Notes: generated by a model from the letters alone, not told the origin. A stretch of 64,000 nt of DNA from Planctomycetota bacterium (GCA_027625095.1 JAQBXN010000017.1:1-64000); one strand, 5' to 3'. Positions 26,307-36,613 are shown, numbered from the stretch's first letter. Program-made: numbers and translations.

Positions 26307-26369
26307 ATTCAGGATTCAGGATTCACGACTTACGACTTACGACTTACGACTTAAGGCCTACGACTCACT
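26307..26369. repeat. Nine-unit in-phase heptamer run
   Basis: Read in 7-bp steps from 26307: ATTCAGG, ATTCAGG, ATTCACG, ACTTACG x3, ACTTAAG, GCCTACG, ACTCACT. Unit sequence drifts while the 7-bp phase is kept exactly. It occupies most of the 143-bp gap between the DUF58 and BatA-like genes. Confidence 0.7.
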
Positions 26370-26382
26370 TTAACTATCCACC

Positions 26383-28704
26383 GTGTCCTATCTGACCTCC
26401 TCCTTCCTCTCATTTCTGCCTTTGGCTACCATACCGGTAGTTTTGTACCTGATCTTTCGCAGGCGCAAGAACGATGTGGACTGGGGAGCTACTTACATCC
26501 TCAAGAAGACGCTCAAGGCGAAGAATAAACAAAACATCTGGCGGCAGATCGTCATTCTGACCATCCGCACTGTTTTTATTGCGCTGCTCGTACTCGGATT
26601 CGCACGCCCCAACACGCCTCAAGGTGATGCCGATTCGAGCGCGTTTCCACACGGCCCGGGAGCTCTCCACAGGATCGTGCTCTTCGACAACAGTGGCAGC
26701 ATGGTGGCGCTTGATGAAACAACGTCTCGAGAGGAATCCGCGAAGTCAGCCCTTCGGGAGGCCATGCTGGGTATGCGAGCAGGGGACACCTTTCAGTTGG
26801 TGCTGCTGTCACGTCTCGAATCGGCTCCCTCCGCATCACCAAAGCTCGTGACTCTGTCGTGTCCAATCAACGAAGACGAAGCGCTCGCAACAATTTCTAA
26901 GATCGTGCTGTCTGACAAGCCCGTTGATTTTGAAGACTCTCTCAGACTTGCCAAAGACCTGGTTGCCGGCTCGCACACCTTCCGTAAACAGCTCATCTTC
27001 GTTTCAGACTTCACGGACAAAGATCACGCTTCCATTGAAAAGTATGAGGGCTTCGCAAAGGCGATGCTGAAGAAAGACGTCGAAAAGGCCTCTGCGGACG
27101 AGCTCGTTTGTACGGCCCTGTTCCTTGGGCGTCAGAATTCCCAGAATGTGGGTATCCTGTCGCTTACCCTTGGCACGGATCTGCTCTTCAAAGGGCAGCC
27201 GACGCAGGTGTACGTAACTGTCCAGAACTTTGGCGGGCGGGCCACCGAAGCGACGATGCTTACGCTGTTTGTTAACGATAAGCATTACATGCAAGAGCCC
27301 TGCGGCCTGAACCCTCGCCAGCAGAAGACATTCGTATTTCCCTTCGTGCCTGAAATAAACAGCCAGATCGAGGCACGGCTCAGTAAAGATGTCTTCGAAC
27401 CCGACAATCAGATTCGCCGGGCGGTTCAGGTTTCTGACCGGCTTAAACTCTTGGTCCTGCACCGTGACGAATCCGAGATCGAAAACGATTTCCTTAAAGA
27501 CACCGAATTCCTCCGCCGCGGCCTCGATATGCCCGCCAAGGCCAGCGCGATGGTCGGCACAGTCGTCCCCGAACAGTTCGATGCGACGACAGCTTATCGT
27601 CGCAGGGAGATGGGTCTAAAGACGTCAACGCACAACGCCGATAGCGGTGCGATCAAATACGACGTGGGTTACTCGTTTAAACCGACCTATCGCAAAGTCG
27701 ACCAGATCACGTCGGGCGAGATTGCCGGGTATGACGTCATCGTGTGCAGCCAGGTAAATATCCTCAGCGAACCTGTGAAGCAGGCGGTGATGAAGTTCGT
27801 CAGGCAGGGCGGTGGACTCTTCATCGGCGTCGGGCCTGAGACTGAAGCCGGCCTTGCCAATCAGGCATTTGATTCTCTGCTGCCGTACAGCCTGGGCACG
27901 CCGCATCGTGAGATCACTGCCGAGTTCAAATACGACCGCTATTTCAATATTCAGGCGGCAGACATCCCTGCCGGCCTCTTCAAGGAATTCGAGGATCGCA
28001 AGAACGGCAATATCGCCGACGGCCGCATCTACAATCATTTCAGGCTGGAGTTGCCCGAAGAACCGGCGGAAGAAAATGTTGTCATGAGGTTGACTAACGG
28101 CGACCCCCTTCTGGTGCAGAAGCGTATCGGCAAGGGGGTGGTTTTCCTCTGGACGACCACCATTGGTGGGAGCTGGAATTCTCTTGTAGTCAACCAGAGC
28201 TTCATGCCGCTGCTGATGCGAACGATGAATTACGCGGCCTCGTTCAAACCGCTATCGAGAAATCTCGTCCCTGGTCAGCCCATCATTCATGAAGTGTCCG
28301 AGATTCCGGGCACGCTTTTCCTGGCCACGCCGAACTTCGAACTCGTGCCGCTTGAGCGAATTCTGCATCAGGGCAGGCAATACGTCCGTTTTGAAAGAAC
28401 AGACAAGGCCGGTGTGTACGAGTTGCAGAGATCGGATGGAGCTGCTGTCGCCAGCTTTTTCATTCGTAACCCGCAAGAAGAGTCAGACCTGCTGCCACTG
28501 AAGTCGGAAAAGGAAAAACAGCTCATCACCGCCTTCAACCTGAGGACTGCGCGGGGTTCCGAACGCCTGCCAAATCACGTCAGTGAGCTTAAAGAAGCGC
28601 TTACTGAAGCCGGCGAGACGTCCGAACTGACCTCACTCCTTCTGATCGCCGTGCTGTTGCTCATCACATTCGACGCCGCCCTTGTCAAGCTCTGGTTTTC
28701 ATGA
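26383..28704 (+). CDS. BatA-like membrane protein with VWA and amidotransferase-like domains
   Basis: 773 residues from GTG 26383. The BatA N-terminal region contributes two membrane helices (about 10-25 and 56-73) separated by an RRRKNDVDWGA segment. A VWA domain with MIDAS DNSGS (102-106) follows, then a CARDB/Ig-like section, a GATase1-like domain (about 420-600, SGEIAGYDVIVCSQVN and FVRQGGGLFIGVGPE), and a C-terminal membrane helix. It probably forms a MoxR-linked membrane complex. The stop overlaps the next gene by 4 bp. Confidence 0.88.
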   Translation: MSYLTSSFLSFLPLATIPVVLYLIFRRRKNDVDWGATYILKKTLKAKNKQNIWRQIVILTIRTVFIALLVLGFARPNTPQGDADSSAFPHGPGALHRIVLFDNSGSMVALDETTSREESAKSALREAMLGMRAGDTFQLVLLSRLESAPSASPKLVTLSCPINEDEALATISKIVLSDKPVDFEDSLRLAKDLVAGSHTFRKQLIFVSDFTDKDHASIEKYEGFAKAMLKKDVEKASADELVCTALFLGRQNSQNVGILSLTLGTDLLFKGQPTQVYVTVQNFGGRATEATMLTLFVNDKHYMQEPCGLNPRQQKTFVFPFVPEINSQIEARLSKDVFEPDNQIRRAVQVSDRLKLLVLHRDESEIENDFLKDTEFLRRGLDMPAKASAMVGTVVPEQFDATTAYRRREMGLKTSTHNADSGAIKYDVGYSFKPTYRKVDQITSGEIAGYDVIVCSQVNILSEPVKQAVMKFVRQGGGLFIGVGPETEAGLANQAFDSLLPYSLGTPHREITAEFKYDRYFNIQAADIPAGLFKEFEDRKNGNIADGRIYNHFRLELPEEPAEENVVMRLTNGDPLLVQKRIGKGVVFLWTTTIGGSWNSLVVNQSFMPLLMRTMNYAASFKPLSRNLVPGQPIIHEVSEIPGTLFLATPNFELVPLERILHQGRQYVRFERTDKAGVYELQRSDGAAVASFFIRNPQEESDLLPLKSEKEKQLITAFNLRTARGSERLPNHVSELKEALTEAGETSELTSLLLIAVLLLITFDAALVKLWFS

Positions 28705-31442
28705 TGCCTCTTGCCAACGTCACATGGGAATTTTCGCATGCGGGCCAGATTCCATTCTGGCTTGGTCTGTTGATTGGTGTAGCCCTGCTCGGTCTCTGCC
28801 TGCACATTCTCAGTCGTGAAATGCCTCGCTTGAGGCGGCGAAAGGGACGCAAGTGGCTCTACCTTACGCGCACGCTGGTCATCCTCGCCACCATCTGGGC
28901 CCTCCTGCAGCCATTGATGTTCATCCGTAAGCAGGGAAAGGAGCAGGGGAAGCTCATCGTGTTGCTCGACGACTCGCTGAGCATGCTTCTTTCCGACAAT
29001 TACTCCGACATCTCCGAGCAACTCGACCTTGCCCAACAGCTCAAACTGACGGGTATCGAGCAACGCTCCGACCTGGCTCGCCGATTGTCGATGCTCATCC
29101 AGAAACAGGCCGAACAAATCTCACTGGATATCACTTCCCTGAACGCCATCCAGGACGAACTGGAGCAAGGGATGCCGTGGGGTGCATCCTTCACCGACAC
29201 GTTCACCAAGGTTGCCGACACTACCTCTGCCTCCCTCAACGCTCTGATGGCCATTGTCTCGGAGCTCGACTCCCTCCAGGAAAAACTGGGGAAGGGCCTT
29301 CAACAGGAGTTGCTTCAAGACCTGACAAATCAGTTTCTGATCGTTAGGAAGTATGTAGAGGCCACAGCCCAGGCGGAAAATACCCTTAACACGGCGAAGA
29401 GTGATGCGGATGCTGTGGAAGCAGCGCGTGGAGCGTTGCACACTCTGACTAACCTGGCCGGCGATGCCGTGGCGAACTTAACGGATCTGCAGAATCTGGA
29501 AGATAGGCGTCTCGTCAGCGCGGGAGTTAAAGGTCTTGCTGAGAGCCTGAAAAAGCTCAGTGCAGACACTCGCCTCAGCCTTGCGGCCAAGAGCCTGTCG
29601 GCATCGGATCTGGCGAAACACCATGTAGAGACTGTGCTGCTGTCAGACCCCGGACATCCGGTAGCCGATCTGGCATCGGTAACTTCGAAGACACCAAAGT
29701 CCTCGACCGATCTATACACGCCGTTTGAAGAATTGCTGGAAGTCTATGCTGCCGATTTGCTTACCGGCATTGTCGTCCTTACCGACGGCCAGCAAAACCG
29801 GCCTGTCAGGCCCGATGTCATCGAAAGCCTCATCAAGCAGCGTATCTCCCTTATCACTGTCGGTGTCGGTTCAAGGCAAACGTCCGGTGATATCGCTATC
29901 GCCGATTATCGTGCCCCGGGCCTCGTGCTGGCAGGTAAGAAGGCAACACTCTCACTTTCCCTTAAGACTGAGCTGCCCGCGGAAATTCCGTTCAAGGTCG
30001 AGCTGACGCACGGTGAAAAGTCACTGGTGGCATTCGAGGGCACTTCGACAGGCCAGCCGACACAAACCCAAGTTCTGGAGTTTGAACTAGAAGATCCAGG
30101 TGAGGCCGTTCTCAAACTATCCGTCGAATGTGCCAGAGACACGCTCCCGCAAAACAATTCGGTTTATCTTTCGATCTCCTCAATCAAAAGACGCCCCAAA
30201 GTGCTGGTCCTTGCACCCAATGCCCGATGGGATATGGCTTACATGCTCAAGGCGCTCGAAGATCTTTCTTTTTCCACTGATCTCATCTTTACCAATGAGA
30301 AAAAGGAAAAACCGGAACGCGGGAGTGGTCGAGGAAATGTCCCGGATTCGTTGTCCGGGCTCGGACGCTACACATTGATCGTTTTAGATCGTACACCGTT
30401 TCCGGGTTGGCGCGATGAAGACGTAGACCTCTTTTCGGAGTACGTCACCAAAGAAGGCGGGAGCCTGCTGCTGGTCGGCGGTTCGCAGTCAGGAGGAGGC
30501 AAAGAATGGAGTGAGGTATTCGATGGGCGATTTGGTGAGGCTCTCAATCCAGGTTCAGCGCTTCCGGATTCATTCCGATTGCTTCAGAAGGTGACCACTC
30601 TGCGGCCGCATCCATCGCTTCCACTACTCCGACTTTCAGCACTCACTGGGACGAACCAAATCCTCTGGTCTGACCTGTCTCAACCCCGGTCCACGCTGTC
30701 CGTTCCGCGGCAGGATATCGCCCTGCTTGAGCGAGGGGGGATTGAAATCGCCAGCCTCGGTTTCTACGGCCGCGGCCGCGTCTACCTGATCGGTGTCGAT
30801 GACTGGTACCGTGCGCGTGAATGGACCGGCGATTATGCCGTCGAAACATTTTTTAAAAATCTGTTTCAGGATGCAGCACGCCCCTGGCTGGCAGGTGAAG
30901 GAAAGCCTTCGGCGACGTTGTACCCTCGCGCTCTAACACCCGGTGGGGAGACCTGGCTCATCGTCCACCAGCCCGGCGGAGGCAAGGCGACCGCAGCGAT
31001 GCGACAAGAGAAGAATCAGCTTCTTTCACTCAACCTGCAGCCAGCGGTTTTTGCAGGTTCCAAGGCAAATTCGACATCCATTGACGGATCCGCAGAAAAG
31101 GTCCGCCTCAGCTTCAATGAGACTGGCCCGGTAACATTCACCATCCACGCCGGCGGGGAAGAAATAAAAATTGAAACCATCTGCACAGCTCCTCTATCGA
31201 GCGAGACCATCTACACGAACCTCAGCGAGACGACTCTCAAGCTCCTGGCCGAAAAAGCGAACGGCAAATACATCCCCCTCGCCCGACTGGCCGAGACCCT
31301 CGAGGCACTGCCTGTCAGAGAACGCCCAACAGTTTCGGTTCGCGAGTTCAAACTCTGGAATACCAAATACATGCTCCTCCTCATCGCCACCCTTATGACC
31401 ATTGATTGGGTAGTGAGGCGAAAAGTAGGGATTATCTTTTGA
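28701..31442 (+). CDS. Large membrane VWA-like protein with amidotransferase-like domain
   Basis: The 913-residue protein has two N-terminal membrane helices (about 18-35 and 55-75), a VWA-like strand with a MIDAS-like DDSLS (90-94), a long helical or coiled insert (about 110-320) unlike the BatA-like neighbour, the second half of the VWA (LLTGIVVLTDGQQNRPVRPD), an Ig-like part, a GATase1-like segment (FSEYVTKEGGSLLLVGG) and a C-terminal membrane helix (MLLLIATLMTIDWVV). Its ATGA overlap with the previous gene indicates coupled translation. It is paralogous in design to that neighbour. Confidence 0.84.
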   Translation: MMPLANVTWEFSHAGQIPFWLGLLIGVALLGLCLHILSREMPRLRRRKGRKWLYLTRTLVILATIWALLQPLMFIRKQGKEQGKLIVLLDDSLSMLLSDNYSDISEQLDLAQQLKLTGIEQRSDLARRLSMLIQKQAEQISLDITSLNAIQDELEQGMPWGASFTDTFTKVADTTSASLNALMAIVSELDSLQEKLGKGLQQELLQDLTNQFLIVRKYVEATAQAENTLNTAKSDADAVEAARGALHTLTNLAGDAVANLTDLQNLEDRRLVSAGVKGLAESLKKLSADTRLSLAAKSLSASDLAKHHVETVLLSDPGHPVADLASVTSKTPKSSTDLYTPFEELLEVYAADLLTGIVVLTDGQQNRPVRPDVIESLIKQRISLITVGVGSRQTSGDIAIADYRAPGLVLAGKKATLSLSLKTELPAEIPFKVELTHGEKSLVAFEGTSTGQPTQTQVLEFELEDPGEAVLKLSVECARDTLPQNNSVYLSISSIKRRPKVLVLAPNARWDMAYMLKALEDLSFSTDLIFTNEKKEKPERGSGRGNVPDSLSGLGRYTLIVLDRTPFPGWRDEDVDLFSEYVTKEGGSLLLVGGSQSGGGKEWSEVFDGRFGEALNPGSALPDSFRLLQKVTTLRPHPSLPLLRLSALTGTNQILWSDLSQPRSTLSVPRQDIALLERGGIEIASLGFYGRGRVYLIGVDDWYRAREWTGDYAVETFFKNLFQDAARPWLAGEGKPSATLYPRALTPGGETWLIVHQPGGGKATAAMRQEKNQLLSLNLQPAVFAGSKANSTSIDGSAEKVRLSFNETGPVTFTIHAGGEEIKIETICTAPLSSETIYTNLSETTLKLLAEKANGKYIPLARLAETLEALPVRERPTVSVREFKLWNTKYMLLLIATLMTIDWVVRRKVGIIF

Positions 31443-31515
31443 AGAAGGAGCGATGAGTAATGGATGGCTATCGCTTGTCGAGTTGTTGCGGAGTAAGAAG
31501 AGTCCCTTAGCTGAC

Positions 31516-31537
31516 ATTACTCCATTACTCATTACTC
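31516..31537. repeat. Heptamer repeat (ATTACTC)3 with an upstream inverted copy
   Basis: ATTACTC occurs at 31516, 31524 and 31531, with one extra base after the first copy. GAGTAATGG near 31455 is the inverted complement of CCATTACTC (31522-31530), so this 138-bp gap between the VWA and DUF4175 genes could form a hairpin. A related array, TTACTCA-ATACTCA-TTACTTC, lies at 36062-36082, after the DUF4175 gene. Confidence 0.6.
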
Positions 31538-31580
31538 AAGGCAGATATAGGTAAAGACTGAAAACAAAACAACATCACCC

Positions 31581-34500
31581 ATGCCCACAACGCTCATACC
31601 CACCCCACCGCTCTTCCATCAGGCCGTCCGCAGCTACAGTGCCCGGCTTTACCGGCTCACGTTCTGTGGGTGGGCGGTGCGTGCGGCAGTGGCGTTTGTC
31701 GTCCCGTTTATGCTCTCGATGGCGTTGGATCGATTCGTGGATTTCCCCATCGGCTTTAGAGTCGGTCTCCTTATTGTCACCTTTGCCATTCCGCTCCTGT
31801 CCATTGTGTGGTTGATGTTGCAGCCGATCTGGGACGGCGAAGCAGAAGCCCTTGCGGGCATGATTGACCGCGCGTGCCCCGATCTTCGAGACGGCCTCCG
31901 AAGTAGCCTCAATCTCATCCGCAACGGGTTATCGGGCTTCATGATCAATCGCTCCGTCGAGCACGTGGAGTCTGTGCTTTCTATTGGCCGCGTAAGGGGC
32001 CTTATCAGTTGGGGTAAGACGCCGACCTGGCTGTGTGCGCTCATTCTGCTGGCGGGTTTCCTTGGTTCACTCAGCTTTTCATCCATGGTCCAGCTCGATC
32101 TCCTGGCCAGGAGATTCTTCGATCCCTGGGGCAATTATCCCCGGCCTTCCTTCACGAGAATTCTGCTCGATGTGCCGGATACGCTTTCTCTTACCCAGGG
32201 GGATGACTATCAACTCAAGGTTACTCTTGAGGGATCTGTCAAGCCGGGCATGGGCTGTTATCTGCATCGCAGGGTGAAGAGTGGTGCAGACGCTCCCCTG
32301 CAGTCCGATCACTCTGTCGCTCCGCCAGAAGAGAAGAAAGCCGCCGTGGAGCGCCAGCACCAATATCAGACGCTGCCGATGTCGCCCATGCCAAACTATC
32401 GGTATGTCTTTCGGATCAAGGGCCTGGCCAAGCCATTTGACTACTTCATCACTGCGGGTGACGGCCGCACCCAGGTCTGCAATGTTGCAATGATCCCGCG
32501 GCCGCGCATCACAGGGATGCGAGCCCAATACAAATACCCACGCTACACTCGCCTCGAGCCTGAAGAGAAAGAACTCAAGTTAAAGGAAATCAAGAGTATT
32601 GAAGGTACGCGGGTACGCCTGTTTCTAAAGACAGATTTGGCCATCAAAGAATCCTGGGCTCTGATTGGCAAGAAACGCATTAAGATTCGATGGGATCGGG
32701 ATCGCACCAATGGCGATTTTGCATTCAGACTCGAAAAGTCAGAGTCGATGTCCATCCACCTCATAGCGGACAATGGCACGACCAACAAGTTCGACACGCC
32801 TTACAACCTGAACGCAATTCAGGATAACCCGCCCGCGGTCAGCTTTATCGAATCGCCCCGGCAGCTCACTGTTTTTCGTGACGATCTGATTCGTTTCAGC
32901 TATCGGGGATATGACGACTTCGGAATCGAGGAGGTCTTCGTGCGATTCAAGCACATTGGCGATCGAGACAGCAGGAATATGTCCCTCGAGTTCCCCAAGG
33001 CAGGGGTGAAACAGTTCAAAGGTGAATCCGTGATCGAGGTAAACGAATTGATTTCCCGGGGCCCGTATGACGCCCCGGCCGATGCATTTGAGATTTCGCT
33101 GGTAATGACTGATGGCAAAGACCAGGAAGGTGCTACGCAGAAACTGAGTTTTCAGGTCATCACCGACTCACCCGATCGCCAACTCGCGGATCTCATTCTG
33201 TGGCAGGAAGAATTCGACAAGCGTGGCATGGAGCAGACGGTAGTTGCGCTCCGTTCACAATCGACGCAACTCAAGATCCTGGTCGAGGGGATGGACGAGA
33301 ACACCGAATTTACCCCCAAGCACCAGGAGCGCCTGGATGGCATCCTTCGCAATCTTGGCCGCGTTGGTGTTCCCAGCCCGTTCAGCTTTTCGCACCGCCA
33401 GGGCTCCGTGTATAGATACGGCTTTTATCCCCGGCGGGAAGGGCGTGCATCGGAAGACTTGTTTACTTTGCCTGTTGCCCTCCTTACGGGTGGGGATTAC
33501 GTCAGAGAAGCGGCTAAGAGCAAAGACGTCAAAAATCGGCAGATGGACCTCATCAAACTACAAGAGTTGATCGAAGCGGAGAGCGACAATTCCGCGGCGT
33601 TGCGGAACATGCTGCTCGCCACCATCCGCGAAAACAAGCTCCAACTCCTCTCTTATCTTGCCGAGACATGGGTGCAGGAAACAGGCCGGATGCAGCAGCC
33701 GGAAAACGCCCAATCGCTGGAAGTCATCCATGAGAAACAGCGCGAGCGACTCGAGAACATCAATAAACTTATTACCGAGCTGGGAGAGTTCGAAACTGTC
33801 GCGGCCAACGAATCAGCAAGAGAGGCCATCAAAGCTGCAAAGGCCGAAAACCTGGAAACTGCCAAGATCGCATTTGAATCACTGCTTGCGGCGCTCCGGC
33901 AGGGCACCGAACTCGACGGCCATTTCCAGAAGGAGCTGTGGGCCTGGCATCGGCAGAACCCACCTGCAAAACGGATGGAAGCTGCAGTCCAACACTCAAA
34001 CGAAGCAAGGTTCGCGCGTTCCCTGCTGATGAACATTGTCCTCCGTGGCGATGATCCATACGTGGACGAAGCGCAATTTCTCCAGGAATGCATCATCTAC
34101 CACGCGGTCATTGCTGACCCGGTAAGTCGCCAGGCCCTCTTTAACCAGAGTGCGGCGTTGGAAACATGGCAACAAGAGTTTGATTTGTTCGCCCGATGCT
34201 GGCTTCTTGTTCGAGACATCGAGGACCTCCGATCAGAACTTAGTACCGGCCAGCTCAAACCAAGGGACGCTGCCTACCGCAAGAAGCAGATGCAGATCAG
34301 GGAGGCGTATCTCGCGCTGGTGCGCGACCTGAGCACCGATATGTTTTCTGACGCGGGCCCTCTTCTTGAACAGGCACGAGAGTTGGCCCGCTATCGTCAG
34401 TCATTCATGTCATGGAGCAAGGCCCCGAAAGCGTTCCTCCCAGAGGCAGCAAGGCTTCTGGTTCACCTCAACGACATCAAGAAAAGCTTGTTGCCCAATG

Positions 34501-35981
34501 CCTTGGCCGGACTTCAGAAAACAAAGCCTCTTCTGTTGTCGACTCTACCGATTGTAGCGAGGAACATCCTCGCAGAAATTCCGCTCATCGAACAGGAGAT
34601 GAAGGAGCTCCTGGCCGAGGCTGCGGAGGCAGGCGGAGATCGCCTTGATTTGATGTCCGATACTGAACGCAAGCGAATGCTTCGGGACAAGGAATTCGGC
34701 CGAAAGAGCCCCAAGCATGAGCGTATAGAATTCACAGACCAGCTCATTCAGCGACTGACAGGGCACCAGGTCGCAGTCGGACAGGTCGTCGATTTTATGG
34801 AGAAAATGTGGGCCTTCGCACCGGAAGCCGCGGATACACAATGGGTGCGCGCAGCGGAGAATGTCTCCGAGGTGTTACGCACATTCGTCGAACAGACCTA
34901 CGACAAGACCGGCCAGATCTACGGTTCGAATCGATTAGCAGCCAAGGGGTATCCCGGCATTCTGAACGAGGTGCACAAGAACCTGAATGCCATCATTCCC
35001 GAGCTGAAGGCGCTTTCCCGAGATGTGGATTATCTGGGTCAGGGCAATGCCAGGGCCGTCATGGAACAGCCGGATTTTGAACGTCGTCTCGCCATTTCCC
35101 ACAAGAAAAAATCTTACCGTGAGACCATGAAGTGGCTGGATTCACACACTTCATTTCTGAGTGAACAGTTGCCGCAATCCGATGGTAAGACCATCGATGC
35201 CACTCTCGCATCTTTTGCCACTCACCCGCTTGATAAGGTGCCCTACTGGCGTGCACTCTTTACGGAATTGAGACAATTGAGTTCACCCACGGATTACTCC
35301 CTTAAAGCAACCAAAGGCTGGATCGAATCTCTTGAAAATAAGGTCAAGGACGTCCGCATCATTCTCCGTGGCCTTGACCCATGGCCCGAGCAATTGAAAC
35401 TTCTCCAGGAAGCCCTCGATGATTTCCCACCTCTACTTGAAGACCTGAAGGCGGGGACAGACGCAAAGGAGTCATTACAAGCCGATCTTCAGGACTGGCA
35501 AGGCCTCCTCCTTGCTGTTCTGGGCAACATTGAAGATAAGCTCGACCGTGAGCCCCTGAACTTTCGTCCACGCCGCCGATACGGTAGCAGCCCACGGTTT
35601 GATCTGGACGTTGCCCTGAAGCTGATCGTCCGCGACGAAGCTCGCTGGCTGCAGCGAGTCAAAGACGAGCAGGAGCACACCATCAACAACCGCTTTCACA
35701 TCATGCTGGCCAAGGCCAGGGGCACGCGCCCGGCCAATGCCTCCGAAGATGGAGCCTGGCAGTTCAGCCAACTTCTTGCAAGACGACGCCGAAGCATGAG
35801 CGCGCAGTCCATCCAATCCGCCGGATTACCCTTCGACCTCGGGGAAGGGGAGGGCCGCAAACCAAAGATGCCCGAGTACCTTTACAAAGAATTGAAGCGT
35901 GCGATGAACCGCAATTATCCGCAGCAGTTCAAGGAAATGGGCTTGAAGTATCTGAAGGAGTTGTCAGAGGATTCGTTTTGA
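31581..35981 (+). CDS. Very large DUF4175-like membrane-anchored protein
   Basis: The 1466-residue protein has about three membrane helices in the first 170 residues (VVPFMLSMALDRF, VGLLIVTFAIPLLSIVWLML, WLCALILLAGFLGSL). A DUF4175-like extracytoplasmic beta part with repeated Ig-like strands follows (about 190-530). The rest is about 900 residues of mostly alpha-helical, coiled-coil-prone sequence rich in Glu, Lys and Leu. DUF4175 proteins of unknown function accompany moxR/DUF58/BatA loci in many phyla. It is the last gene of the locus. Confidence 0.78.
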   Translation: MPTTLIPTPPLFHQAVRSYSARLYRLTFCGWAVRAAVAFVVPFMLSMALDRFVDFPIGFRVGLLIVTFAIPLLSIVWLMLQPIWDGEAEALAGMIDRACPDLRDGLRSSLNLIRNGLSGFMINRSVEHVESVLSIGRVRGLISWGKTPTWLCALILLAGFLGSLSFSSMVQLDLLARRFFDPWGNYPRPSFTRILLDVPDTLSLTQGDDYQLKVTLEGSVKPGMGCYLHRRVKSGADAPLQSDHSVAPPEEKKAAVERQHQYQTLPMSPMPNYRYVFRIKGLAKPFDYFITAGDGRTQVCNVAMIPRPRITGMRAQYKYPRYTRLEPEEKELKLKEIKSIEGTRVRLFLKTDLAIKESWALIGKKRIKIRWDRDRTNGDFAFRLEKSESMSIHLIADNGTTNKFDTPYNLNAIQDNPPAVSFIESPRQLTVFRDDLIRFSYRGYDDFGIEEVFVRFKHIGDRDSRNMSLEFPKAGVKQFKGESVIEVNELISRGPYDAPADAFEISLVMTDGKDQEGATQKLSFQVITDSPDRQLADLILWQEEFDKRGMEQTVVALRSQSTQLKILVEGMDENTEFTPKHQERLDGILRNLGRVGVPSPFSFSHRQGSVYRYGFYPRREGRASEDLFTLPVALLTGGDYVREAAKSKDVKNRQMDLIKLQELIEAESDNSAALRNMLLATIRENKLQLLSYLAETWVQETGRMQQPENAQSLEVIHEKQRERLENINKLITELGEFETVAANESAREAIKAAKAENLETAKIAFESLLAALRQGTELDGHFQKELWAWHRQNPPAKRMEAAVQHSNEARFARSLLMNIVLRGDDPYVDEAQFLQECIIYHAVIADPVSRQALFNQSAALETWQQEFDLFARCWLLVRDIEDLRSELSTGQLKPRDAAYRKKQMQIREAYLALVRDLSTDMFSDAGPLLEQARELARYRQSFMSWSKAPKAFLPEAARLLVHLNDIKKSLLPNALAGLQKTKPLLLSTLPIVARNILAEIPLIEQEMKELLAEAAEAGGDRLDLMSDTERKRMLRDKEFGRKSPKHERIEFTDQLIQRLTGHQVAVGQVVDFMEKMWAFAPEAADTQWVRAAENVSEVLRTFVEQTYDKTGQIYGSNRLAAKGYPGILNEVHKNLNAIIPELKALSRDVDYLGQGNARAVMEQPDFERRLAISHKKKSYRETMKWLDSHTSFLSEQLPQSDGKTIDATLASFATHPLDKVPYWRALFTELRQLSSPTDYSLKATKGWIESLENKVKDVRIILRGLDPWPEQLKLLQEALDDFPPLLEDLKAGTDAKESLQADLQDWQGLLLAVLGNIEDKLDREPLNFRPRRRYGSSPRFDLDVALKLIVRDEARWLQRVKDEQEHTINNRFHIMLAKARGTRPANASEDGAWQFSQLLARRRRSMSAQSIQSAGLPFDLGEGEGRKPKMPEYLYKELKRAMNRNYPQQFKEMGLKYLKELSEDSF

Positions 35982-36089
35982 GAGTAATGATCTATGCGTA
36001 AGCAATAGAGTCGTGACAAGCTGCCCGATGGACGAAAAGCGTCAACCATCCGTGCTCAGGCTTACTCAATACTCATTACTTCATCACCC

Positions 36090-36569
36090 TCAATGATCGC
36101 AATCCGCCCCGTGAACATGGCCATGCTCCAACTCTTCCTTGGTCGCATCTCTGATGCCCGTGATCTTCACCTGGAAGTGCAGACTGATTCCGGCCAGCGG
36201 ATGATTCCCGTCGACGGTTACGGATTCTTCATCGACGGATGTCACGGTAACAACGTAGTCACCTTCGTCTGAATCTGCCTCAAACTCGTCGCCTTCCTGA
36301 ATCCGGTCAGGATCTTCGAAGTTCTCCTTTGACATAACAGTAATCAGGGACTCGTCTCTATCTCCGTAGCCATCCTGCGGCGCTACAACTACCGAAAGCT
36401 CCTCATCGACAGTTCTTCCTTCAAGGGCTGACTCAAGGCCGGCAACGATATTACCCGCGCCATGAAGATAGGACAGAGGGTCACCCCCTTCGCTGCTGTC
36501 AAGGACAATGCCCTGATCGTCCTTCAATGTGTAATTGATACTTACAACCTTGTCTTTAGCGATGGTCAT
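36090..36569 (-). CDS. slyD: FKBP-type peptidyl-prolyl isomerase SlyD
   Basis: 159 residues. The FKBP core with the inserted IF (chaperone) domain is evident: VSINYTLKDDQGIVLDSS, YLHGAGNIVAGLE, then the insert around AQDGYGDRD-like residues (APQDGYGDRDESL), and NHPLAGISLHFQV. The C-terminus is short and metal-binding (HGHVHGADCDH). It acts on cytoplasmic protein folding and on nickel handling in some bacteria. It is convergent with the DUF4175-like gene, with a heptamer repeat between them. Confidence 0.93.
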   Translation of the reverse strand: MTIAKDKVVSINYTLKDDQGIVLDSSEGGDPLSYLHGAGNIVAGLESALEGRTVDEELSVVVAPQDGYGDRDESLITVMSKENFEDPDRIQEGDEFEADSDEGDYVVTVTSVDEESVTVDGNHPLAGISLHFQVKITGIRDATKEELEHGHVHGADCDH

Positions 36570-36613
36570 TTTGGGGCCTCGGTGATGAAATGGGTATGTT
36601 TCTGATCTTGGAT

